NCBI GenBank assembly: GCA_003133075.1 | Contig: PKZN01000156.1 | Coordinates: 1-12,637, forward strand | Origin: Acidimicrobiaceae bacterium | GTDB taxonomy: Bacteria; Actinomycetota; Acidimicrobiia; Acidimicrobiales; RAAP-2 | DNA length: 12,637 bases | Direction of reading: 5' to 3' | In this document: piece by piece, positions 1 to 6,325 of the stretch | How the letters are laid out: each line of letters opens with the position of its first letter | How positions within the stretch are numbered: position 1 is the first letter of the stretch | Program-made: the position numbers and the translations under genes | Notes under the pieces: model-generated | What the model saw: only the letters and a program-made list of their open reading frames with translations | Told to the model about the DNA's origin: nothing | Databases searched by the model: none

Positions 1-986
1 CGCAGCACCCGTCCGGCGCCGACGTAGGCCCGCGTGGACATGATGACGTAGTCGATCGCCGTGCGCAAGGGCGTCGTGAGGAACGACGCGTACCCGAAGA
101 AGGCGACGAGCTGGCCCGGTTGCAGGGTGCCGTTCATGACGTCGCGGGCGCCGAAGAACGTCACGAGCGCGGTCAAGACCGCCGGCAGGAGCACCTGGCC
201 CGACTCGAGTCCCGCTTGGGGTGTCGCGATGCGAGTCCCGGCGGCACGCACCACCTGGCTCTGGCGGCGGTAGTTGTTCAAGAACACGTCCTCGCCACCC
301 ACGCCGCGCAGGATGCGTAGACCCGCGACGGTGTCCGAACCCAACGCCGCCAGGCGCCCCGCGGCTTCGCGCTGCGCCGCTTGGGTTCGGTGCAGTGGTC
401 GCATCAAGGGCAACGTCAAGGAACCGAGGATCGGCACGCCGAGCAACACGATGAGTCCCAGTTGCACCGACGTCGAAAGAAGGATGAACGACACCACGAT
501 CCACGCCACGACGGCGCCCGAGAAACGAGCGAAACTGTCGTAGACACTTCCGATACGCGGGGCGTCCGCGGCAACAGTGTTGACGATATCGCCGCTCGAG
601 ATGTCCTCGGTCATAGCCGATCCGGTGACGCTCAACTGGTGGCCGATGACCTGGATGGTGCGATAGGCCGCGTTCATCCAGTTGGTCACCGCTAACTGGT
701 GACGCAGTGACCCGCAGATCGCCTGGATGAGCCCGAGTGCCACGACAACGCCGACCCACTTAAACAGTTGGCCCTGGTGATGCCCTTCGACGCCGTGGTC
801 AATCGCGGCGCCGACGGCGGCCCACACCAGGGCCTGGGCGACCATCCAGCCGATGCCGAAGAGCGCATTGAGCGTGAGCAGCCAGCGCTGATGACTCGCG
901 AGCCACACGAGGTAGCGCACGGGGGAGCCCGTCTCGGGCGTGCCGGGGTCGCCCACGGGCAGTTCTCGATAGGGCAGGTGCAGCAC
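1..986 (-). CDS. ABC exporter half-transporter, N-terminal membrane domain (3' part beyond the left edge)
   Basis: The minus strand stays open from a GTG at 986 to the window edge, giving about 328 residues, so the gene is incomplete and its ATP-binding domain would lie to the left. The visible part reads as a type I ABC exporter transmembrane domain. Hydrophobic segments lie near residues 36-62, 74-94, 155-196 (two helices), 265-282 and 291-305. The stretch at residues 215-231 (GSDTVAGLRILRGVGGE) is the usual second coupling-helix region, and LQPGQLVAF at 288-296 precedes the last helix. The role would be ATP-driven export across the inner membrane, substrate unknown. I chose GTG 986 because the frame has a stop just upstream (TGA at 1017-1019), no other start codon in between, and a weak Shine-Dalgarno GAAAGA seven bases before it. 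A TAACTT box lies at 1007-1012. A multidrug or lipid exporter that pairs with a second half-transporter is typical of the family, but the partner is not visible. Confidence 0.85.
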   Translation of the reverse strand, partial: MLHLPYRELPVGDPGTPETGSPVRYLVWLASHQRWLLTLNALFGIGWMVAQALVWAAVGAAIDHGVEGHHQGQLFKWVGVVVALGLIQAICGSLRHQLAVTNWMNAAYRTIQVIGHQLSVTGSAMTEDISSGDIVNTVAADAPRIGSVYDSFARFSGAVVAWIVVSFILLSTSVQLGLIVLLGVPILGSLTLPLMRPLHRTQAAQREAAGRLAALGSDTVAGLRILRGVGGEDVFLNNYRRQSQVVRAAGTRIATPQAGLESGQVLLPAVLTALVTFFGARDVMNGTLQPGQLVAFFGYASFLTTPLRTAIDYVIMSTRAYVGAGRVL

Positions 987-1006
987 GATGAGGTCTTTCG
1001 ACGTTG

Positions 1007-1012
1007 AAGTTA
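1007..1012 (-). promoter_or_regulatory. -10 box of the ABC transporter gene
   Basis: On the minus strand TAACTT matches the actinobacterial TANNNT consensus. A start about seven bases downstream would leave a leader of roughly 13 bases that contains the GAAAGA ribosome-binding site before GTG 986. I see no convincing -35 box. The element lies only 11 bases beyond the 3' end of rnpB. Confidence 0.4.
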
Positions 1013-1023
1013 GGAATCATGAG

Positions 1024-1391
<368 letters not shown>

Positions 1392-1397
1392 GCGACA

Positions 1398-1403
1398 AGT
1401 CTG
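1398..1403 (-). promoter_or_regulatory. possible -10 box of rnpB
   Basis: CAGACT on the minus strand keeps the A at position 2 and T at position 6 of TANNNT and sits six bases before the first base of helix P1, the right spacing for transcription to begin at the mature 5' end. The first base is C instead of T, and no -35 box is evident. Confidence 0.3.
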
Positions 1404-1451
1404 ACACAACTTCAGCGGGCCATCCATAACGGGATTGTGACAATTGGGCGT

Positions 1452-1457
1452 TAGCCT
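1452..1457 (+). promoter_or_regulatory. -10 box of the xseA operon, leaderless arrangement
   Basis: TAGCCT matches TANNNT and ends six bases before the GTG start of xseA at 1464. Transcription would then begin on or next to the start codon. No Shine-Dalgarno is present before that GTG, which agrees with leaderless translation. TTGTGA at 1435-1440 resembles a -35 box, but the spacer of 11 bases is too short. Confidence 0.5.
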
Positions 1458-1463
1458 CGTCTC

Positions 1464-2735
1464 GTGGTACGTGACCTCGAGACCGACGACGCCGTCCTCG
1501 AAGTCGGTGAGTTCTACCAACTCCTCACCGCGCACCTCGAGTCGAGTTTTGGTCGACGACGCCCCCACTGGGTCCGCGGCGAGGTCGCCAAGGTCTACGA
1601 GAAAGGCCACGTGTACGTTGACCTCGTCGACGCGGGCTCGGCCTCGTCGGACACGAAACGTCCCGTCCTCAACGCGCACTGCTGGGCGACGCCCTGGGCG
1701 CCGCTCAAGCGCCGCTTGGCCGCCGAGGGCGTCGTCTTAAAGGCCGGGATGGTCGTGAGCTTTTTTGGCTACGTGGACGTCTACGCACCCCAAGGCAAGA
1801 TCGGCTTTTCGATCACCGACATTGACGTCGAGGGACTCCTGGGCGACGTCGCGCGACGTCGCGCGGAACTGATCGCGCGGCTCCGTGAAGAAGGCCTGCT
1901 CGAGGCGAATCGGCAACGACCCTTCGCACCTGTACCGCTTCGCGTCGGCCTGGTGGCGAGCCCGGGGACCGAGGGCTACCAGGACTTCACCGGCCAGTTG
2001 CTCAACTCGGGCTTCGCCTTTGCGATCACCCTCGTCAAGACGCTCGTTCAAGGCGACGGGGCCCCGCCCCAGATTGTCGCCGCGCTCGCCCAACTCGACC
2101 GACTCGGGCTCGACGTCATCGCCGTCGTGCGCGGCGGCGGTTCCAAGGGTGATCTGGCGTGCTTCGACGACGAGGGCGTGGCTCGGGCGATCGCCGCGTG
2201 TTCGACGCCGGTCGTCACGGGCATCGGTCACACGGGCGATGAGTCGGTGGCCGACCTCGTCGCCTACCACCACGCCATTACCCCGACCAAACTCGGCGAA
2301 GAGCTCGCGGCGCAGGTGGCACGCTGGCGCGAAGAGCGCCTCCGTCAACCGAGTCGTCGACTCCTCGCGTTCAGTGACGACCTCCTCGAAGCGGGGAGCG
2401 ACTACGTCGCCGAGCGTCGCCGGACCATGATCTTCGCGGTGCGCGACCGGCTTCGCGCGGAGGAGCGTCACCTCGCGAGCACCCGCGAGCATCTCGTTCG
2501 AGAAGCCCGTCACCTCTTGTCGTCGGCCGCCCAGGTGCTCTCGAGTCAACGACAACTCCTCGCGGCGTACGATCCGTCGCGACGCCTTGCGCAGGGCTGG
2601 TCGATCGTGACCGACGCGGCCGGCGCGCTCATTCGATCGATCGACGCGCTCGCGGTGGGCGACGAAGTGGAAGTGCTCGTGGGTGACGGAACGTTCCGCT
2701 CGACGGTGAAAGAGATGAAGGGAAGAGAGTCATGA
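1464..2735 (+). CDS. xseA: exodeoxyribonuclease VII large subunit XseA
   Basis: Catalytic subunit of exonuclease VII, a cytoplasmic enzyme that degrades single-stranded DNA from both ends to short oligonucleotides and takes part in mismatch repair and clearance of damaged DNA. The 423 residues, close to the family's usual 400-460, show an N-terminal OB-fold (about 10-125, with VRGEVAKVYEKGHVYVDL at 37-54), the catalytic domain (about 130-290) and a helical, coiled-coil-rich C-terminal part that binds XseB. Residues equivalent to the essential E. coli D155, R205, H238 and D241 are present as D174, R223 (in VVRGGGSKGDL), H256 and D259 (in GIGHTGDES). The segment before D174 reads SPGTEGYQD instead of the usual TGAA-type sequence. 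Start GTG 1464 has no ribosome-binding site but follows a TAGCCT box. The stop overlaps the xseB start by four bases (ATGA). It is the first gene of a four-gene operon. Confidence 0.96.
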   Translation: MVRDLETDDAVLEVGEFYQLLTAHLESSFGRRRPHWVRGEVAKVYEKGHVYVDLVDAGSASSDTKRPVLNAHCWATPWAPLKRRLAAEGVVLKAGMVVSFFGYVDVYAPQGKIGFSITDIDVEGLLGDVARRRAELIARLREEGLLEANRQRPFAPVPLRVGLVASPGTEGYQDFTGQLLNSGFAFAITLVKTLVQGDGAPPQIVAALAQLDRLGLDVIAVVRGGGSKGDLACFDDEGVARAIAACSTPVVTGIGHTGDESVADLVAYHHAITPTKLGEELAAQVARWREERLRQPSRRLLAFSDDLLEAGSDYVAERRRTMIFAVRDRLRAEERHLASTREHLVREARHLLSSAAQVLSSQRQLLAAYDPSRRLAQGWSIVTDAAGALIRSIDALAVGDEVEVLVGDGTFRSTVKEMKGRES

Positions 2736-2944
2736 GTGACGTGAACGACTGGAATGAGGCGGCGGGGGAGCTCGACGCGATCGTGGCCTCCTTTGACGAG
2801 GGCGAGGTCTCGGTCGATGACCTCTTCGCGAAGTTAGAGCGCGCCACGACGATCATCGAAGCGCTCGAGGCCCGGCTCAGCGCAACGAAGGCCAAGGTCG
2901 ATGAGTTGACCCCGAGGATCGCCAAAGTGGTCGAGGTCGAATGA
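2732..2944 (+). CDS. xseB: exodeoxyribonuclease VII small subunit XseB
   Basis: Small helical subunit that binds the C-terminal helices of XseA; several copies assemble per large subunit. The 70 residues have the family pattern: AAGELDAIVASFDEGEVSVD at about 10-29, then a charged helix ERATTIIEALEARLSATKAK at about 36-55. A good Shine-Dalgarno-like AAGGGA lies at 2718-2723, eight bases before the ATG. The ATG overlaps the xseA stop (ATGA, 2732-2735) and the stop overlaps the next gene's ATG (ATGA, 2941-2944), so translation is probably coupled in both directions. Nothing is missing compared with typical XseB. Confidence 0.94.
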   Translation: MSDVNDWNEAAGELDAIVASFDEGEVSVDDLFAKLERATTIIEALEARLSATKAKVDELTPRIAKVVEVE

Positions 2945-3657
2945 ACGACGCGTTCTTCTTTCGTCAGTTCCTCGCCGGTCGGGACTTTGCGGTGGGTGAC
3001 GAGGTCGCCACCGCGATGCGCAACTTCACCTACGCGATCGGCGACCGCGAACGCGGCGAGGTCGTGCTGGTCGATCCCGCGTACCGGCCCGCGGAGTTGG
3101 TGGCGATGATGGGTGAGGAGTCACTGCGCGTCGTCGGCGTCGTCGCGACGCACTATCACCCCGATCACGTGGGCGGTTCGCTCGGCCCCGATGTGCACAT
3201 TGATGGCGTCGCGGAGATGCTCCGAGAGATGGACCTGCCCATCCACGTCCAGGCCGACGAGGTCGAGTGGATCAGCGCGAGCACCAAATTGGCTCCGGCC
3301 GCCTTCGTGGCTCACCACGACCGTGACGTGGTCACGGTGGGTGACGTCGAGATCACGTTGTTGCACACCCCGGGTCACACGCCGGGGAGCCAGTGTCTGC
3401 TCGTGGGTGGCGATTTACTCAGTGGCGACACGCTCTTCATCGACGGCTGCGGCCGCACCGACTTCCCCGGCGGGGACGCGCGCGAGCTCTACACGTCCTT
3501 GCACGAGCGGTTGGCGGTCATCGACGACGAGACCGTCGTCTACCCGGGCCACCTCTACTCACCCGAAGGGTCGCTCTCGATGGGCGAAGTGCGGGCGCGC
3601 AACTTCGTACTCGAGCCCCGTAGCGCCGAACAGTGGCTCGCCATGTTCGGGTCGTGA
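2941..3657 (+). CDS. metallo-beta-lactamase-fold hydrolase, ETHE1 persulfide dioxygenase / glyoxalase II-like
   Basis: The 238 residues form one metallo-beta-lactamase-fold domain with a full metal-ligand set: H71, H73, D75 and H76 in THYHPDH, H146 in HTPGHTPGS, D163 in SGDTLF and H204 in YPGHLY. The stretch at 162-179 (GDTLFIDGCGRTDFPGGD) is the signature of the branch holding ETHE1-type persulfide dioxygenases and hydroxyacylglutathione hydrolases. Family knowledge supports either oxidation of a thiol persulfide to sulfite with one iron, or hydrolysis of a thioester; the sequence alone does not decide. The spacing between the HxHxDH motif and H146 is longer than in ETHE1 by roughly a dozen residues, which suggests an altered substrate lid. 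It is cytoplasmic with no signal peptide. It overlaps xseB and the following reductase gene by four bases each, so all are co-translated. A function linked to exonuclease VII is not known. Confidence 0.85.
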   Translation: MNDAFFFRQFLAGRDFAVGDEVATAMRNFTYAIGDRERGEVVLVDPAYRPAELVAMMGEESLRVVGVVATHYHPDHVGGSLGPDVHIDGVAEMLREMDLPIHVQADEVEWISASTKLAPAAFVAHHDRDVVTVGDVEITLLHTPGHTPGSQCLLVGGDLLSGDTLFIDGCGRTDFPGGDARELYTSLHERLAVIDDETVVYPGHLYSPEGSLSMGEVRARNFVLEPRSAEQWLAMFGS

Positions 3658-4880
3658 GGCGTCTCGCTCCGAGCGATCACGTCATCGTCGTTGGTGCGGG
3701 TCTCGCGGGCTGGCGCGTGGTGGAGTCGCTTCGGCGTGAGGGTTTCACCGGCGCGCTGACGCTGATTGGTGACGAACCCCACGCCCCCTACGACCGACCT
3801 CCGTTGTCAAAGCAGGTGCTCTCGGGCAAGTGGGACGTCGAAAAGACGACGCTGGCGTCGAGTGCACAACTGGCCGAGTCCGCAGCGACGCTGCGCTTGG
3901 GCCTGCGCGCTACCCGACTCGACGTCGAGGGCACCACGGTCGAACTCGCCGACGGCTCACTCGTCACCGGCACGCACGTCGTACTCGCCACGGGTTCACG
4001 GGCGCGCGCCTTCCACGTCGATTCCGTGGGGGAGCTGGCGTCACTGCGTACTCGAGATGACGTCGTGCGCTTCGGCGGCGTGCTCGACGGACTTATCCCC
4101 GGGAGCGTCGTCGCGGTGATCGGTGGCGGATTCGTCGGCGCCGAAGCCGCCACGTCACTCCACACTCGCGGGCTGCGGCCCATCGTCCTCGAGGCCGCCG
4201 CAAGACCGTTGCTCGGTGTCGTGGGTGGGGAGGTCGCGACGTGGCTTGAGCGGCTTCCCGCTATCGCCGGGGTCGAACTTCGGACGAATCAGCGGCTCCT
4301 CGACGTGGTGCGTGACGACGTGGGCTACGAACTCCTCTTTAACGATGGAACGCAACTGCGCGCGAGTGCCGTCTTAGCCGCGGTGGGATCAGCGCTCGAC
4401 ACCTCGTGGCTCGAAGGCACCGGGCTGGTCATCGACGACGGGGTCGTCGTCGATGAGAACCTGCAGGCGGCGGCGAACGTCGCCGCGATTGGCGACGTGG
4501 CGCGCTTTCTGTGGAGGAGTTCGCTCGGCGAGGAATCGGTGCGAATCGAGCACTGGCAGGTGGCCATCGATCACGCCGCGCACGTAGCGAAGTATTGGGT
4601 GAGCGGCGAAGGCCGCGCCGAGATCATGGTGCCCTACTTCTGGTCAGATCAGTACGGCAAGAAGATTCAGATGCTCGGTCACCCCCACCCGAGCGACGAG
4701 GTCGCGCTGGTGAGTGGAACGCCCGAGGAGGGAAAGTGGCTCGCGCTCTTTTGCCGCGACGGTGTCGTGACGGGGATCATCGCGCTCAGTCACCCTCGCG
4801 CGCTCATGCTCTCGAAGGAGTTACTCACCACCCGCACCACCCTCGACGACGCACTGGGCCTCGAACCGTGGATCGCCTAG
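3654..4880 (+). CDS. FAD-dependent NAD(P)H:ferredoxin/rubredoxin reductase-like oxidoreductase
   Basis: A 408-residue flavoprotein of the putidaredoxin/rubredoxin reductase type, which passes electrons from NADH through FAD to a small iron-sulfur protein. Visible parts in order: FAD-binding VVGAGLAG at 12-19, the family signature YDRPPLSK at 46-53, NAD-binding VIGGGFVGAEAA at 155-166 followed by E180, which favours NADH over NADPH, the second FAD motif AIGDVA at 278-283, EHWQVA at 299-304, and the C-terminal domain beginning PYFWSDQYGKKIQMLG. I chose GTG 3654 because it gives a 4-base GTGA overlap with the preceding stop, like the other junctions of this operon. An ATG 21 bases upstream at 3633 is open too but adds residues unlike the family's usual N-terminus. 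No ferredoxin, rubredoxin or P450 gene lies in the window, so the electron acceptor is unknown. The stop overlaps the convergent kinase gene's stop. Confidence 0.9.
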   Translation: MRRLAPSDHVIVVGAGLAGWRVVESLRREGFTGALTLIGDEPHAPYDRPPLSKQVLSGKWDVEKTTLASSAQLAESAATLRLGLRATRLDVEGTTVELADGSLVTGTHVVLATGSRARAFHVDSVGELASLRTRDDVVRFGGVLDGLIPGSVVAVIGGGFVGAEAATSLHTRGLRPIVLEAAARPLLGVVGGEVATWLERLPAIAGVELRTNQRLLDVVRDDVGYELLFNDGTQLRASAVLAAVGSALDTSWLEGTGLVIDDGVVVDENLQAAANVAAIGDVARFLWRSSLGEESVRIEHWQVAIDHAAHVAKYWVSGEGRAEIMVPYFWSDQYGKKIQMLGHPHPSDEVALVSGTPEEGKWLALFCRDGVVTGIIALSHPRALMLSKELLTTRTTLDDALGLEPWIA

Positions 4881-6325
4881 AACGAGACGTCGGAGAGTTC
4901 GGGAATCGTTCGACGCGACTTCGCGAGCGACGAGCGCCACGCGTCGCGCGCGACAGCGCGCTCGCGCTGATCTAACGAGGGGGTGGCGACGAAGGCCGGC
5001 GACCAGAGCGTCTCAACGTCCTCGAGGGTGAGGTGTCCGGCGCTGACGAGCGCCATGAGGCCCGCCCCGCGGGTCGTGGCCTCGCGTTCGGAAGAGACCG
5101 AGACCACGTGGCCGGAAAAGTCCGCGAGGCGCTGGACGAAGAACCGGTTCACACTCATCCCGCCGTCGACGTGCAGTTCGTCGAGCGACGTACCGACTTC
5201 GCCCTGGGCGGCTTCGAGCAGGTCTGCCCCGCGATGCGCGATCCCCTCGAGCACTGCGCGTACGAGGTGCGCGCGAGTGGTACCGCGGGTCAAGCCGAAG
5301 AAGCCGCCACGTGCACCGAAGTCCCATTCGGGCGTGCCGAGTCCGGAAAACGCGGGGACGAACGAGACCCCCGCAGTGTCGCCGACCGATTCGGCGACCC
5401 GTTCGCTGTCGCTGACCTCACTGAGGAGTCCGAGGTCGACGAGCCACTCCACGCACGAGCCGGCAGAAAAGACGATGCCCTCGACGCCCCAGGTAATCAC
5501 GCCCTCGCGACTACGCAGGGCGACTGGGTAGCAGCCCGAGGGGTAGCGCGCGAGCGTCGGGGGGGAGTGATCACCGTGGACGAGGTCCAGCATCGCCCCG
5601 GTGCCGAAGGTGATCTTCGCACCGGCGCGCACACACGACTGGCCAAAGAGCGACGCGGACTGGTCGCCCACGATTGCGGTAATCGGGGGCGCACCCGCGA
5701 GCGCGCTCGCGGGCCCGACGTTGCACATCGTGTCAACGAGTTCGGGCAGCATCACGGGATCGATCGCCAAGAGCGACAACGTGCGCTCGTCCCAGCCGTC
5801 GAGCGTGGTGTTCACGAGACCACTCACGCCGGCGTTCGATCGATCGCTCACGAAGGAGGCCCCCCGGGTTAGGTGCCAGACCAGCCACGTCTCGATGGTG
5901 GCGAAGCGCAGCTCGCGTGAGGGTCGCGCCGCGTGCTCCACGAGCCAACGGGCCTTCGTGGCCGACTGGTTGGGCGCGAGCTGAAGTCCCTCACCTTGGA
6001 GGACGAGACAGTCGATGACCGTGCGAAGGTCCTGCCAACTCAGCGCTGGTCCCACGGCGACGCCCGTCGCCGGGTCGAACACGATCGTGGTGGCTCGCTG
6101 ATTCGTCACGCCAACGCACACGCACTCGCCGCCCGCTCGAAGGGTGGCGGCCGCGAGTTCGAGCGCGGAGTGCGTGATCTCTTCGGCGTCGAGTTCGACG
6201 AACCCCGGGCTGGGCGTCGCGACGTGGAGTGGGCGTTGGTGCACGTGCGAGACGACACCACGCTCGTTCACAATCGCGGTGCGAATCGAGGACGAGCCGA
6301 CGTCGATGGCGAGGGCGTTTACCAC
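4877..6325 (-). CDS. FGGY-family carbohydrate kinase, glycerol kinase-like with an altered substrate pocket
   Basis: A 482-residue ATP-dependent kinase of the FGGY family, closest in layout to glycerol kinase (GlpK, about 500 residues). Seen: N-terminal phosphate motif AIDVGSSSIRT (6-16), GVTNQRATT (72-80), SWQDLRT (96-102), GDQSASLFGQ (220-229), FGTG (240-243), the long GlpK-like block FVPAFSGLGTPEWD (322-335) with ARGGFFGLTRG (338-348), and the ATP-side motif HVDGG (385-389). Of the glycerol-contacting residues of E. coli GlpK, R83, W103, D245 and Q246 are kept (R77, W97, D221, Q222), but E84, Y135 and F270 are replaced by A78, N119 and M245. The substrate may therefore be a related polyol rather than glycerol. 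GTG 6325 overlaps the end of the upstream oxidase gene by seven bases, with no clear ribosome-binding site, so it is probably translationally coupled. It is the last gene of the glpD operon; genome annotation would probably call it glpK. Confidence 0.88.
   Translation of the reverse strand: MVNALAIDVGSSSIRTAIVNERGVVSHVHQRPLHVATPSPGFVELDAEEITHSALELAAATLRAGGECVCVGVTNQRATTIVFDPATGVAVGPALSWQDLRTVIDCLVLQGEGLQLAPNQSATKARWLVEHAARPSRELRFATIETWLVWHLTRGASFVSDRSNAGVSGLVNTTLDGWDERTLSLLAIDPVMLPELVDTMCNVGPASALAGAPPITAIVGDQSASLFGQSCVRAGAKITFGTGAMLDLVHGDHSPPTLARYPSGCYPVALRSREGVITWGVEGIVFSAGSCVEWLVDLGLLSEVSDSERVAESVGDTAGVSFVPAFSGLGTPEWDFGARGGFFGLTRGTTRAHLVRAVLEGIAHRGADLLEAAQGEVGTSLDELHVDGGMSVNRFFVQRLADFSGHVVSVSSEREATTRGAGLMALVSAGHLTLEDVETLWSPAFVATPSLDQRERAVARDAWRSSLAKSRRTIPELSDVSF

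Noticed and set aside
1845..1866. Tandem repeat of GACGTCGCGC in xseA
   Set aside because: Two 10-base copies coding for an ordinary part of the protein; no sign of a functional repeat.
1737..2555. Minus-strand open frame inside xseA
   Set aside because: Shadow of the well-supported xseA gene, with no recognisable motifs.
3633..3653. Ferredoxin reductase start at ATG 3633
   Set aside because: GTG 3654 gives the same 4-base overlap style as the other operon junctions and a normal N-terminus; the longer form remains possible.
5033..5872. Plus-strand open frame antisense to the FGGY kinase
   Set aside because: The kinase motifs on the other strand are unambiguous; this frame is low-information.
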